Of a stretch of DNA of 43,267 bases, positions 24,414 to 34,397 are shown one piece after another. A program made the translations under genes and the position numbers. Each line of letters opens with the position of its first letter. Position 1 is the first letter of the stretch. The notes beneath the pieces were generated by a model. That model did no database searches. It had not been told where the DNA came from and was given only the letters and a program-made list of their open reading frames with translations. Origin of the DNA: Candidatus Nanoarchaeia archaeon (lineage in GTDB: Archaea; Nanobdellota; Nanobdellia; Woesearchaeales; JACPBV01); assembly GCA_028279655.1 (NCBI GenBank), contig JANQNH010000014.1, positions 1 to 43,267 on the forward strand, written 5' to 3'.

Positions 24414-26883
24414 TCTCGCTTTTTTTCTTGTAATGATTATAGAGGTCAACAAGGCTATTGTACCAGGAAACGAGTTTATTCTCCATCTTCACCTTCTCAA
24501 TAGTTACTGGATTTTTGGTAATCTCCTCTATTTTCTTTCTGAATTCGCTTTCCTTCTGTGTTATCTCCTTCTCAATCTTTTCTTTGGACTCAATCTGGTC
24601 CTTATAATGTTTGAATACATCCACAATCTCGTTATAGAGGGTAACTAGCTTTTCATCTGACTTGATCACAGTCATTAGATGGCTGTCAGATGCTACTCCA
24701 GTAACACTAATGACCATATCCTCGATTAGATATTCCTCCTTTTCCTTATTGGTCTTTTTCTTTGTGAACTCCTTGTTCAGTTTCCGTATACTATCTAGTA
24801 CATCTTTTAGCTGAGGATGTTCCTTAGATATATTCTCAAGGATTATATCTGAACTAAGAACACTTACCATATCCTTTATTTCTTTGCTGGTCTCCAATCG
24901 TCTGGATTTTTCTTTTCTTTTCTTGCTCAAGTCAAATACTATCCCATAGATACTCTTGAAAAGATCCATAAGTTCCTTATCAAAATCAGAAGATTTAATT
25001 CCATCATAGACCTTCTTCCCCATTTTGAGCTCCAATTTGGTCAGTATATCATCTTCCATCCTGACAAAATTATCTCTCTTCCTCCTGTGCTTCTCCAGGA
25101 ATCTTTTTTCCTTTTTCTGTTTTTTATACTCATGATACCTTAGTTTGCTTAGGATAAATGGGGTAGCGATCAGCCCTAAAACCGTAACACCTAATGTTCC
25201 CCAGATATAGAGGAACATAACATTCTCTTTGTGCCCTAATAGATAGATATAGAAGGATATTGCGAATAAGAGGCTTGAAAGAATGATAGCAGCACCATAT
25301 ATCTTCCATCTTATTTTTTTGTACTTCCTCATCCTCTTTCTGTACTCTTCAAACTCCTTCTTTGTTATCCTATGTACATAAGTCCTGTCCCCTGCGAATG
25401 TTAAAGACATTATTGCTGTCATTAGCAGAACAAGTAGCCATGGATACTTATTTGCTATAGGCGCTAACTTTTCGAGATCTAATGGGATCTTTGCATATCT
25501 CTTAATCTCGCATGGCTTGCATGTGCCTCCGCAATCAATCCCTTCCTCACATTCACCGTCATGACAATTTTGTATACCATCGGAACAGCTAGCCTCACTC
25601 ACACACGGCTTACATATTCCACCGCAATCAATCCCTTCCTCACAAGCCCCACCATGGCAGTTTTGTATCCCGTCAAAACAGCTTCCTTCATACACACAAT
25701 CCTTAATTACAGCAGGTTTTCTCAGCTGCGTACCGCATTTATTAATATCGATGCATTCTCTTATCTGGTAGTTGTCAATAGAACATTCAGACCACTCGCT
25801 GCATTCCCATCTCTCGCTACAGACTGCAAACATCCTTCTGATCCTTTTTCTGGTTTTATCAGCCGTAGCTGCAGCAGCCGCATCCTCTTCTACAGAAGGA
25901 CAATCTCCGCAGTCTTGAGGGCAGGAAGAGCAGTACTCCGTACTCCCGCATGATCCATCTCCGCAGTAAGGGCCCCTCACAATCCTAAAAGAGATCACTT
26001 CATAGTCTGATAAAGGCCCGTCAGACACCGATATGTTGATTGAATAATTTCCTATTTGGGAGATGCTTGGAGTGAAACTGATCAGCCCGGTAAGATTATT
26101 GATGGTAAATAACGTTGTATTTGTACTATATACCAATGTGTCATTATCAGCATCTGTAGCATTGACGTAATAAGTGAATTTCTCTCCCTCTGCAGCTACC
26201 TTATTTCCAATTGCAATCAATACAGGTGCAATATTCACATCATAGACTGTAATTCCAAAGCTATCTGAAGTGTTTGATTGGTTGTCGCCGCAGGTTATTG
26301 TAACAGAATGATTTCCAACATGAGTATTGGTTGGTGTCCAATCAATCAACCCAGTGTCAATATCAATGTCAAAGAGGCTGGTATTGTCATAGTATGTTAC
26401 ATTTTCCCAGTAATTCAGGTCAGTACAGTTAACGTCTAATAGGAACCTGGTGCTCTCATTGATATAAAGGTAGTCGAACCCATGGTCAAATGTGGGAGTG
26501 TAGTTTTGAGCAGAGATGTTTAGTTCCTTATACATCCCTCTCTCCCAGCTTTTGTTGCCAAACATCACAGCCCTTTCCCCATCAACATAGAATGTGATAT
26601 TATCATTCTCTTCAGATCCTTCATCAATATCAGTATCCTCATCGTCTCCGTTGCAGGACAAGGACCCGTAATAACCAAGCTCAGATACAATAAAATATCC
26701 GCAGAGGATTCCATTAGGATCATAAGCAGTGATGTTAGCGCCAATTTCAGCATCTGACCAATTCTTGGTTGCAGTGCCATAGTACTCTGACGCAACCTCC
26801 GGATACGAAGAGACATTAGCTATTGCTAAGATTATCAATAGGGTAAAAATCAACCAGCTTAGTTTGGTTTTGCTCATTTCCAT
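24391..26883 (-). CDS. Surface protein: cadherin/PIG-like repeats, Cys-rich repeats, three TM helices, cytoplasmic coiled coil
   Basis: An 830-residue protein. The signal peptide is about residues 1-26. A beta domain follows (30-120), then two He_PIG/cadherin-like repeats with the TGLIDWTPT and TGLISFTPS signatures (about 125-300). A Cys-rich stretch follows: CGDGSCGSTEYCSSCPQDCG, a thrombospondin-1-like WECSEWSECS segment near 360-395, and two near-identical repeats CxDGIQNCHxGxCEEGIDCGG. A membrane helix (WLLVLLMTAIMSLTFAG) and two further helices near 540-595 lead into a roughly 240-residue charged cytoplasmic region predicted to form coiled coils. It is the last gene of the operon starting at 32404. 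It may link the envelope to a cytoplasmic partner (inference). Confidence 0.86.
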   Translation of the reverse strand: MEMSKTKLSWLIFTLLIILAIANVSSYPEVASEYYGTATKNWSDAEIGANITAYDPNGILCGYFIVSELGYYGSLSCNGDDEDTDIDEGSEENDNITFYVDGERAVMFGNKSWERGMYKELNISAQNYTPTFDHGFDYLYINESTRFLLDVNCTDLNYWENVTYYDNTSLFDIDIDTGLIDWTPTNTHVGNHSVTITCGDNQSNTSDSFGITVYDVNIAPVLIAIGNKVAAEGEKFTYYVNATDADNDTLVYSTNTTLFTINNLTGLISFTPSISQIGNYSINISVSDGPLSDYEVISFRIVRGPYCGDGSCGSTEYCSSCPQDCGDCPSVEEDAAAAATADKTRKRIRRMFAVCSERWECSEWSECSIDNYQIRECIDINKCGTQLRKPAVIKDCVYEGSCFDGIQNCHGGACEEGIDCGGICKPCVSEASCSDGIQNCHDGECEEGIDCGGTCKPCEIKRYAKIPLDLEKLAPIANKYPWLLVLLMTAIMSLTFAGDRTYVHRITKKEFEEYRKRMRKYKKIRWKIYGAAIILSSLLFAISFYIYLLGHKENVMFLYIWGTLGVTVLGLIATPFILSKLRYHEYKKQKKEKRFLEKHRRKRDNFVRMEDDILTKLELKMGKKVYDGIKSSDFDKELMDLFKSIYGIVFDLSKKRKEKSRRLETSKEIKDMVSVLSSDIILENISKEHPQLKDVLDSIRKLNKEFTKKKTNKEKEEYLIEDMVISVTGVASDSHLMTVIKSDEKLVTLYNEIVDVFKHYKDQIESKEKIEKEITQKESEFRKKIEEITKNPVTIEKVKMENKLVSWYNSLVDLYNHYKKKSEIMEKRGG

Positions 26884-26906
26884 AATTAATCAACTATTTT
26901 CCATCC

Positions 26907-27590
26907 TTAATCAACGATTATCCAATCATCACTGCCTGTCATATTGATCCAGTAACCATAATAAGGTCTCATCTCCCCTAGTGTGCCTGACCCTGCAACA
27001 GAATCATAATAGTAATATGTGGCATTGCTTGCATTGTATAGCCAGACTATGTTATAGTTTCCATCAATACTATTAAGGGCAGAGGTTATATCCTTTACAG
27101 TGGTCACTGGATAGCTTATAAGGTTCCATCCTTCTCCGATGGATGTTGTATGTGGGGATTCCATTGTTCCGTTAATCTTTAGTGTGTCCTGATCCATCAT
27201 GTTTATCCAGTAGCCTTTTTCCTCATCCATATCCTCTAGATCATGTACAACCCACGACGGGATGTTAGGATTATAGCTCTTCCAGGGATCTGTATCATTA
27301 TTAGGGTCATAGCTGTGTATTGAAGTATAATTGCCTGAAATTGAGGATAATACATTATCTATCGATGTATTTTCAGCTAGGCATGGAAGTGAAATAAGAT
27401 TCCATCCCTCCAAAAAGACAGCACTGCAGGTATAGTTGTTCTGGGTTCCCCTCACATAGACATTAGTAACAGCAGCCCCTATCACTGAAGGCTTAGTCAT
27501 CATCTCCTTTATCGGTACAAACAATACCAATCCTATGAGGACTAATAGGGTTATTATCAACTTTGTTTTCCCACACACTTTTTTTCTCAT
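26907..27590 (-). CDS. Secreted protein with two GWNLIS repeats
   Basis: A 227-residue protein. N-terminal signal/anchor is about residues 10-26 (LIITLLVLIGLVLFVP). Two tandem units follow: the first GWNLISLPC then EEKGYWINM (about 63-133), the second GWNLISYPV then YYGYWINM (about 153-218). Repeats of this form occur in many archaeal and bacterial secreted proteins and are beta-rich; their function is not established. It sits 3 nt from the Cys-rich gene and 23 nt from the 830-residue gene, in one operon. Confidence 0.82.
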   Translation of the reverse strand: MRKKVCGKTKLIITLLVLIGLVLFVPIKEMMTKPSVIGAAVTNVYVRGTQNNYTCSAVFLEGWNLISLPCLAENTSIDNVLSSISGNYTSIHSYDPNNDTDPWKSYNPNIPSWVVHDLEDMDEEKGYWINMMDQDTLKINGTMESPHTTSIGEGWNLISYPVTTVKDITSALNSIDGNYNIVWLYNASNATYYYYDSVAGSGTLGEMRPYYGYWINMTGSDDWIIVD

Positions 27591-27593
27591 TTT

Positions 27594-30500
27594 TTAGGTT
27601 CCTGTAAAATTTGATTTACGGCCTGCAGATCCAATACCTGCATAGTCATCTGAATAGTTAACAGGGTAGTTTTTTGAGTAATTTTGGACTATTGAATAAT
27701 TTTTAAGATTGTAATTAGAATAGTTTGAAGGAAATCTGAATGAATGGTTTGATGGATAATCTGATAAGTTATTCATATAATCATAATATGAGTTATTTCC
27801 CAGGATTAGAGACTTGTTCAGGCACACATTCCAACAATCCCAGTCACTACAATCGACTAATCCGTCGCAATCTTCATCTATCCCATCCCAACACTCACTC
27901 TCATTCTTTCCCAAAGGAAGTGTTAAGGAAGACTCATTCTTACAAATATCACAAACATCTCCTGCACCATCCCTATCATAATCCCACTGTTCCCTGTTGG
28001 AATCCTCTGGACAGTTGTCAAAATAGTTACAGACTCCATCATTGTCAGAGTCAGTGCAGCATTTGTTGTTATTCCAAAAGCAGCCCCCTAGGTTACAGGG
28101 ATCCTCCATGCAGTTATCCTTGTTGTGGATATAATCCTCGCATGAGGCCATTATGGAACATCCTGAGCAGAATCCATAATTGAATATGGAGCTCTCAAAA
28201 AAACAACGCTCTTCATATGCCAGGCACTCTTTCTTGTCACAAAGGTTAAAAGCATCATGTCCACAGTCAGAGCAGAAATACCATATACACTCTTCTTCAT
28301 CCACTAATCCATTGTCATTATCATCATAGTTATTGTTGCATATCTCCGGACTGCATTTGTCCTCAAACCCATCATTGTTGCTGTCCTTTGTGTAAGTATC
28401 TTCGCAGGAGCATTCATTGCAGCCATCTCCTAGGCATCCGGAATTATAGTCCTCATTATACTTGACAAAGTTCCCATCTATGCAATTCTCACGCGGCTGG
28501 GATGGGCAGTCACACCAGCAACTGTCAACCAGGACCCTTGAGTCTTCTCCTTTGGAGTACCATCTGCACCCAAGGCAGAGCTTATTTTCAGAGTAGATGT
28601 TTCCATCTTCACATTCAAGGTTCCTCTTCGTCTCATATGATTCACATTCTTCATTGCAATTGACAATTCCATCTCCACAATGATCGCAATTACTGCAATA
28701 ATCCTCACCATTACTTCCTGACCATTTGTCATTGGGGCATCCACACTCCGAACAATATTCGATAAAGTCATATGCATGATTATTATAGTCACATCCAAGA
28801 GAATTCCTGCATATTCTGCTTCCCTCGCATACCTCGCCGATATTTATTGTGCCATCACCGCAATAACCTTCCTGGATAATGATTGGGGGTTTGAAATCTG
28901 TAAGATTGAAGGTTTTTTTCCTCCTGGGTTTATTTACCTTTGTACTTTGGTAGGATTTCTTCTGCCTGGGGATTATAAATTCAGCCTCAGCAGAGTCTCC
29001 TATCACTTCACATTTTTTATAGTATACTCTGGCAACATACCTATATGTTCCGCTTTTTGTTGAGTTGGTGATGCTCTTTCTTATCCTATATGTACCGTCC
29101 TTATCGGTGGATCTTAAGTCCATTGTCTTGATTTCTTTATCGATATGGAACTCCAGAAAAAACTTCAATGAAGGCATCAACTTTTTGTCCGTTCCCCATA
29201 TTCTCACAGTTACGTTTGCTGTTTCCCCAACATGATACTCTTCCTTATCCAAGTTCACATCAACCCTGTAAGGGCAGTTGATATCAACTTTATTTTTATC
29301 TGATTTCAGGTCTTCTTTTAGTTCCTTTTTGCACTCACAATTCAGGATGTCACATTTTTCTCCATCCCAGCAACCGGTTCCATCTTGATTACATTCCGCC
29401 CCACATTCGCCCTTGACGCAGCGATATCTGAATTCATCCTCTATGCAGTTACAGTCTGGTCCGCAGTTTCCATATCCATCCCTTGATCCTGATTTTCTTG
29501 CCTTGCAGTTTTGTTTAATCTGATTGCAGTATTTGTTATTGGATGACTCAGGGATCTCACATTCCTCCTCTTCATATAGCTTGTTATCTCCGCAACCAAA
29601 ACCCCCCTTACATGTATTATTTGTTACTGTGCTCCCCTTAGAACTACAGCAAGCATCTGTTCCGTCTTCACCTTTTGTATAATGCTCATTCTTGTCATCG
29701 CCGCAACAATACTCCCCCTTTACATCTACCCAGTCAAGTCCGCATCTTTCACAGTATCCTCTGCTGATATCAGAATCATACCATACACCCCCCTTACAGT
29801 AATAGCTTCCTTCTAAGTACTCTCCAAAATTCACCAGGGAATAGCATCCTTCCTTGAAAGATTCATCTATATGGGGGTAGACACAGTCACTCCTACTTTT
29901 GGAGCATTGTGCAAAACCCATATTGACTTTACTTCCATTCCTAGATACCATGAAATTATTGGAGTATCCTCCTTCTCCAGGATCGTCTCCGCAGCATTCT
30001 GATCCTGTCCAGGAGTCCTCGCCCAGACATTTCTGGCAATAATCATCATCAAGGTCGTACCAACGGTTGCTGTCTCCATCACAATACAACTTTACTTGGC
30101 TTGAATTTATCTCTACATCGTTGCAGCCGGAAGGGTAGCATCTTCCATTGTAAACACACTGTTTTTTATTGCAGCAGGCAATATCCCCTGTTTTGCAGCT
30201 GATACCTTGGCATCCAGTAACAGCTTCCTTTTTATCATCTCCGCAGCAAAATCCCTCTCTCTTTGATAAAAATCCAAAAAAGGATTGGTCTTTTTTTGAA
30301 GAAGCCTCAAACCAGCGAAGATTATTGTTCCTACAAGCACCTTCATCTTGGTCAGGATCGATCCACATGCTGGTATTCTCATCAAAATTAAAACAGATCT
30401 CCTTTCTTTCATCATTACCTACATCGCTCAATTCAAATTCATTATAGCATTCCTTTTCATTTACGCAACTTTTTGGAGTACAACACGCCTTATCCCCTTC

Positions 30501-31160
30501 ATTTTCTCTGCAGCTGCTGGCATGGCACTGCCTTGTAATTGTAGAGCTGACCCCATCTATATAGCCAGGCACAAAACCGCAGGTTGGCCCGCAAAGATGC
30601 CTGCTGATTATATTATCATCAAGATATAATATATTGCAGCATTTATAACATTCACTTTCCGACTCCTCAATCTCTATAGGTCTGGATTGGATTTCCCCAA
30701 CATCCAGAGTACTGCATATATCTGGTTTATTCTCAAGGGTCCTGCACAGGTTATAAGCAATGATATCCTCCGAGCATGTATTTTCTCCATTCATCACCAA
30801 TAATATTCCATTTTCTTTTGACCTTAAGATCATAGTCGGGGTATTTCCTGACAACCCCAACGAACCAATATACTCTTCCTCCTTCTTGCTTATCATTTTG
30901 ACATGTTTTCTTTTTATTATCATCACATTATTGAATTTTTTAACAGTCCTTTTTAGCCTGGTTAAGCAGGTATAGTCCATATAATAACTCTCTATTTCAA
31001 TCTCATCAGCAATTGGATATTGGATGTTTCCTAGGTTGATAATCAGCTCTCTTCTGTTTAACCCCCCTTGTTCATCCATATCTATATTCAGCCTATAGGC
31101 TAATAATAATGTTATAACTAAAATTAAAACAATGCCCGCGATAATTATATTCCTTCTCAT
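27594..31160 (-). CDS. Large Cys-rich extracellular protein with thrombospondin-type-3-like calcium repeats
   Basis: A 1,188-residue protein with one N-terminal membrane helix at 4-21 (IIIAGIVLILVITLLLAY). The ectodomain is strikingly Cys-rich. Repeated CCGDD modules occur in the first 500 residues, an Ig/carboxypeptidase-regulatory-like domain lies around 640-740, followed by many CGDGxxNxxE-type Cys repeats. DSDNDGVCNYFDNCPEDSN and DYDRDGAGDVCDIC are thrombospondin-type-3-like calcium loops near 1025-1065. The last roughly 75 residues are an Asn/Tyr/Ser-rich sequon array. Disulfides imply an oxidised extracellular setting. It is the third gene of the operon from the second tandem-HTH regulator. 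Binding partner unknown. Confidence 0.85.
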   Translation of the reverse strand: MRRNIIIAGIVLILVITLLLAYRLNIDMDEQGGLNRRELIINLGNIQYPIADEIEIESYYMDYTCLTRLKRTVKKFNNVMIIKRKHVKMISKKEEEYIGSLGLSGNTPTMILRSKENGILLVMNGENTCSEDIIAYNLCRTLENKPDICSTLDVGEIQSRPIEIEESESECYKCCNILYLDDNIISRHLCGPTCGFVPGYIDGVSSTITRQCHASSCRENEGDKACCTPKSCVNEKECYNEFELSDVGNDERKEICFNFDENTSMWIDPDQDEGACRNNNLRWFEASSKKDQSFFGFLSKREGFCCGDDKKEAVTGCQGISCKTGDIACCNKKQCVYNGRCYPSGCNDVEINSSQVKLYCDGDSNRWYDLDDDYCQKCLGEDSWTGSECCGDDPGEGGYSNNFMVSRNGSKVNMGFAQCSKSRSDCVYPHIDESFKEGCYSLVNFGEYLEGSYYCKGGVWYDSDISRGYCERCGLDWVDVKGEYCCGDDKNEHYTKGEDGTDACCSSKGSTVTNNTCKGGFGCGDNKLYEEEECEIPESSNNKYCNQIKQNCKARKSGSRDGYGNCGPDCNCIEDEFRYRCVKGECGAECNQDGTGCWDGEKCDILNCECKKELKEDLKSDKNKVDINCPYRVDVNLDKEEYHVGETANVTVRIWGTDKKLMPSLKFFLEFHIDKEIKTMDLRSTDKDGTYRIRKSITNSTKSGTYRYVARVYYKKCEVIGDSAEAEFIIPRQKKSYQSTKVNKPRRKKTFNLTDFKPPIIIQEGYCGDGTINIGEVCEGSRICRNSLGCDYNNHAYDFIEYCSECGCPNDKWSGSNGEDYCSNCDHCGDGIVNCNEECESYETKRNLECEDGNIYSENKLCLGCRWYSKGEDSRVLVDSCWCDCPSQPRENCIDGNFVKYNEDYNSGCLGDGCNECSCEDTYTKDSNNDGFEDKCSPEICNNNYDDNDNGLVDEEECIWYFCSDCGHDAFNLCDKKECLAYEERCFFESSIFNYGFCSGCSIMASCEDYIHNKDNCMEDPCNLGGCFWNNNKCCTDSDNDGVCNYFDNCPEDSNREQWDYDRDGAGDVCDICKNESSLTLPLGKNESECWDGIDEDCDGLVDCSDWDCWNVCLNKSLILGNNSYYDYMNNLSDYPSNHSFRFPSNYSNYNLKNYSIVQNYSKNYPVNYSDDYAGIGSAGRKSNFTGT

Positions 31161-31161
31161 T

Positions 31162-31896
31162 CTATGTCAACTCCACATAAAAATAATACGCCGTCGAGCT
31201 TGACCAACCCGGCATTCCAACTTCCGGGACAATCATCTGGAAATCATAAGGCTCATTGTCAAAACCAGCGGCATCCTGCTCAAGTTTAGTTGCATACACT
31301 ATATCACCGTTGCTTTCATCCGTTCCATCGTAAAGTATTACCTCTTCAAAATCAGTGTTCTGGCTCTGGTTATTCACATTGGTGTGTATTGAGTAGCAGC
31401 TATTTTCAGTTATCTCAATTATACCAGTATAAAAGGAATCATGGTCTTTGGTGCTAAAAGTTGCACTGATATTGTCATCTGGATTGGATGTATGGTTAAG
31501 GGCAATCTCTTCGTTTGATATATGCGTAATATTGGAGCATTCTATATCGCTCCATGAAACAGTTGTGGGACTTCTTGTTGCATATACCTCACCAACAACA
31601 TTGCTCAAAGCCCAGTCAAATATCGAATATCCACTGGCATCCTGCAGTGCTAATTGGCCAGTTACATTCCCAACAAAAGCCTTCCATTTAAGGTTTTGGG
31701 CAGTCACATTCAATACCATTGTAGTTATTGAACCTCCGGTAGTATTGATGACAGAAGCACTTGTAGGATCAGCAGTTTCGTTTCTTACTAAGGTTGCACT
31801 TGGACCAGCAGGAGCTGCTGAAACACCAACAGAGATTAGAGTAACTAATACTAGAACGATTATGGTCATCATCCTGTAATCTTTAGGATAACACAT
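31162..31896 (-). CDS. Secreted 'X-module' surface protein, copy 1
   Basis: A 244-residue protein with a signal peptide ending near SVGVSA-APAGP. It belongs to a family repeated in this window (also at 33523, 35368 and 36134, and as C-terminal modules of the 39085 and 41775 genes). Shared phrases are WKAFVGNVTGQL, GYSIFDW, GEVYATRS, FEEVILYDG, and a terminal SSTAYYFYVELT. I do not recognise a named family. The ATG at 31896 overlaps the tandem-HTH gene by 14 nt; an ATG at 31872 (MMTIIV) is an alternative. Probably a lattice or appendage component on the cell surface (inference). Confidence 0.82.
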   Translation of the reverse strand: MCYPKDYRMMTIIVLVLVTLISVGVSAAPAGPSATLVRNETADPTSASVINTTGGSITTMVLNVTAQNLKWKAFVGNVTGQLALQDASGYSIFDWALSNVVGEVYATRSPTTVSWSDIECSNITHISNEEIALNHTSNPDDNISATFSTKDHDSFYTGIIEITENSCYSIHTNVNNQSQNTDFEEVILYDGTDESNGDIVYATKLEQDAAGFDNEPYDFQMIVPEVGMPGWSSSTAYYFYVELT

Positions 31897-32404
31897 TTTC
31901 TACATTAGCCCTCCTTTTTTTCTTTGCTCTGTTATATACAGTCCATATTGTCCTGTCATCTCTGTTAAGATAGGATGCTATCTGGCAATATCTCAAGTTT
32001 AGCTTCTCTTTTAGGTATCTGGTGAGGGATTCAAGCACACTCAGGGACCTATCCTTGAATATCTCTATTGGGATATAGAATTTTGATTGGCTGGAAGAAA
32101 ACCTATCACACATCTTTTTTCTAGAGCTGTGATATGCCCCCCATACTGTTCTCTCGTCTCTATTAAGGATAAGTGCAATCTCCCTATAGCCAAGACCTAT
32201 CTCCTCCTTAATATATTTAGTAATGGCCTCAAGAGCACTCAATTGTCCGTTATTGAACAGAGAAAGAGGAAGATGGATATCCATCGCCCAATCACATTTT
32301 TTTGCCAGCCTTTTGCTGTATCTCAGAAGCCTAGAAAGATCCTTGTCATTAAAACTAAAAAAATCATTGTTTTTCTCTCTAAATACGCATTCTTGCCCTG
32401 TCAT
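31883..32404 (-). CDS. Tandem-HTH DNA-binding regulator, copy 2
   Basis: A 173-residue protein from ATG at 32404, preferred over TTG at 32440 because GAGG lies just before it and CTCGxTATGTAAG repeats lie beyond it. Two tandem HTH units match those of the gene at 7926-8471: LEAITKYIKEEIGLGYREIA with LNRDERTVW, then LESLTRYLKEKLNLRYCQIA with LNRDDRTIW. The C-terminal end overlaps a surface gene by 14 nt, exactly as in copy 1. It heads the operon running to 24391. Likely a dedicated transcription regulator of surface genes. Confidence 0.83.
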   Translation of the reverse strand: MTGQECVFREKNNDFFSFNDKDLSRLLRYSKRLAKKCDWAMDIHLPLSLFNNGQLSALEAITKYIKEEIGLGYREIALILNRDERTVWGAYHSSRKKMCDRFSSSQSKFYIPIEIFKDRSLSVLESLTRYLKEKLNLRYCQIASYLNRDDRTIWTVYNRAKKKRRANVENVLS

Positions 32405-32408
32405 ATTC

Positions 32409-32468
32409 CTCGATATGTAAGTAAAATCGCTATTTTCCAAAATATCTTATACTCGTTATGTAAGTAAT
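32409..32468 (-). promoter_or_regulatory. Direct repeats CTCG(A/T)TATGTAAGTAA upstream of tandem-HTH copy 2
   Basis: CTCGATATGTAAGTAAA at 32409-32425 and CTCGTTATGTAAGTAAT at 32452-32468 are direct repeats 43 nt apart, immediately upstream of the ATG at 32404. The core TATGTAAG also occurs upstream of the paralogous regulator (8588-8595). This suggests a shared, probably autoregulatory, binding site. Confidence 0.6.
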
Positions 32469-32504
32469 TGGTTGCCTTTTTTTGTTTATCATTTGAATTT
32501 TTTT

Positions 32505-32512
32505 AAAAAAAA
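32505..32512 (-). terminator. T-run terminator after the X/Y operon
   Basis: On the minus strand, eight T residues follow about 10 nt after the Y1 stop, in an AT-only context. Oligo-T runs are the established archaeal transcription termination signal. It separates the 36972-32522 operon from the regulator at 32404. Confidence 0.5.
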
Positions 32513-32521
32513 CAAAATAAT

Positions 32522-33523
32522 TTATTCTGTTGCTGTTTCGTAGGCTGTAAACTCTATTGTTCCGTTGCAGTTCCCACCCACTGTTAGCGGAACCTGTAAT
32601 CTCCAGTAAGTTGCATTGGTGTCGTTCCCATAGTTAGTATCATTCGTTCTGACCGGCAGCTCAAAAGCAGGAACATCCGCAGTTATATTAGTCAGGTTGA
32701 ACATGTCGTCAAAAGCAGTATCTGGAGCAGCTGCAAATCTCTGGTACCCTAGAGTGATATTGCCGTAGGCACAGTGTAGTGATTGGTTGTTCTGAGCAGT
32801 CGAATCCGTACCGCCATAACCTCTTACTGTAATATTTATTGGTACATTCCCATAATTGCTTATGTTCAACGGTTTCTCTGTAGATGTCTCTGTAACAGAT
32901 AAGTTTCCATAATCAAGCTCATCTATCGTACCTATACCGACGACCGTATTGATTGTCCCAAAGCTTGAGTTCATAGTAGCATTCAGATAATATGGCCTCT
33001 CAGTAGCATTTCCTGCATTATCCCATATTGTCATGTTGCACTGCCAGGTTCCGTTATTGGCATAATACCATACATCAAAAGTGCAGGTACATGAAGCGTT
33101 GGTGTCGGACAATTCGATGCATGCGGTTGTTGAATTACCGCAGCTGGTGTTGATATACCTAAAATTGTTATCTGCCGTATTCCCATCGCCAACAGACACG
33201 TCATATAGGCTGGCGCTTATGTTGCTGAAATCCTGCCAACTGTTGTAATCCCAGATGTATGCTGTGCAGTTAACCTCAGTGGTATTTCCAGGGCTAAGAT
33301 CTATGGAAGAAGGCGTAATATCTACCCTGTATAGATCAGGTTCTGTGTTCCATACATATACCTTGGCTACAGTGGTTGACTGATTTGCTCCGATAACACC
33401 AGAGGTTACCATGCTCAATCCTACTAAGACGGATATGACGACTAAGAACAAAGAAACAAAAGCAATCATCATCCCGCTTTCCTTTGAGATCATTTTTTTT
33501 GTCATTTTTGTCATCTCCACCAT
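32522..33523 (-). CDS. 'Y-family' anchored surface protein, copy 1
   Basis: A 333-residue protein. A short basic N-terminus and SKESG lead into a hydrophobic helix (IAFVSLFLVVISVLVGLSMV, about 19-38), a signal anchor or pilin-like segment. The ectodomain has Ig-like features (VYVWNTEPDLYRVDI, NCTAYIWDY, DVWYYANNGTW) and the C-terminus reads VPLTVGGNCNGTIEFTAYE. Sequons are abundant. It is close to the gene at 34395. The ATG at 33523 overlaps the X2 stop by 1 nt; internal ATGs at codons 4, 6 and 11 are alternatives. Last gene of its operon. No named family recognised. Confidence 0.83.
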   Translation of the reverse strand: MVEMTKMTKKMISKESGMMIAFVSLFLVVISVLVGLSMVTSGVIGANQSTTVAKVYVWNTEPDLYRVDITPSSIDLSPGNTTEVNCTAYIWDYNSWQDFSNISASLYDVSVGDGNTADNNFRYINTSCGNSTTACIELSDTNASCTCTFDVWYYANNGTWQCNMTIWDNAGNATERPYYLNATMNSSFGTINTVVGIGTIDELDYGNLSVTETSTEKPLNISNYGNVPINITVRGYGGTDSTAQNNQSLHCAYGNITLGYQRFAAAPDTAFDDMFNLTNITADVPAFELPVRTNDTNYGNDTNATYWRLQVPLTVGGNCNGTIEFTAYETATE

Positions 33524-34284
33524 TATGTCAACTCCACATAGAAATAATACGCTGTTGAACTAGCCCATGTAGCTGATCCATCTTCAGGCAGCATCAACTG
33601 GAAATCATACGTCGTGCTGTTTGCTTCAGATTGGTTACCATCAAAACCATGCAGGTCCTGCTCAATTATGGCAGTATACACCATATTATCGCCATCATGC
33701 AGCAGAACCTCCTCCCACTCATCAGCAGTAGGAGCTGATCCGTTCACATAAAGGTTGGTTGTATTGCAGGTGTTCTGTCCTATAGTTGTAGTACCTACAA
33801 CAAACTGGTCATTATCAGATTCAGCGAAAGTAGTGGAGATATTATCATTAAGATTAGTGTGGTTTAAGGCAACCATCTCATTGGAAACGTTGCTGTTTGT
33901 AGCACATGCAATAGTTGACCATGATATTGTAGTTGAGCTTCTTGTGGCATAAACCTCTCCTGTAAGGGCAGTTGCTATAGACCAGTCATATATTGAATAG
34001 CCCTCAGCATCCTGCAACACCAAAGTACCAGTTACGTTTCCAACATATGCTTTCCACCTTGGGTTCTTCTGGTTAGAATTAAGGTTAGCTGTATATATAT
34101 AGCCTCCAGCTATATTCCCCGTCCCTGTATAATTCATAGTAGCAGCAGAACTATCGTTCATCGTAGTATTCCCTTTATAGGATATTGTTGGACCTACTGG
34201 ATCTGCAGAAACAAACAATACTTCAAATAATAAAATCAACAAACTAAAAACTACTAACAATACACTAACAATTTTACATTTCAT
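33523..34284 (-). CDS. Secreted 'X-module' surface protein, copy 2
   Basis: A 253-residue protein from ATG at 34284, chosen over GTG at 34293 because GGAAGTGAT lies 4-5 nt before it. The signal peptide ends near FVSA-DPVGP. X-module phrases are WKAYVGNVTGTLVLQDA, GYSIYDW, GEVYATRSS, WEEVLLHDG and STAYYFYVELT. Nearly identical to copy 3 at protein and DNA level over long stretches, indicating recent duplication. Stop overlaps the Y1 start by 1 nt. Confidence 0.85.
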   Translation of the reverse strand: MKCKIVSVLLVVFSLLILLFEVLFVSADPVGPTISYKGNTTMNDSSAATMNYTGTGNIAGGYIYTANLNSNQKNPRWKAYVGNVTGTLVLQDAEGYSIYDWSIATALTGEVYATRSSTTISWSTIACATNSNVSNEMVALNHTNLNDNISTTFAESDNDQFVVGTTTIGQNTCNTTNLYVNGSAPTADEWEEVLLHDGDNMVYTAIIEQDLHGFDGNQSEANSTTYDFQLMLPEDGSATWASSTAYYFYVELT

Positions 34285-34329
34285 TTTTATCACTTCCGCT
34301 TAAACTTCGTTTTTTTAATCCAAAACTTT

Positions 34330-34397
34330 AATCCAAAAATCTTGGATTTACACATTTACGCTTACGTTTTATTAATCAAAACCTAAAATCTTGATTA
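34330..34397. other. Two small hairpins between Y2 and X2
   Basis: AATCCAA/TTGGATT (34330-34336 and 34342-34348) and TAATCAA/TTGATTA (34373-34379 and 34391-34397) are 7-bp inverted repeats in the only roomy gap inside the X/Y operon. The second overlaps the Y2 stop. They may tune transcript processing or termination, or be scars of the duplication. Confidence 0.4.
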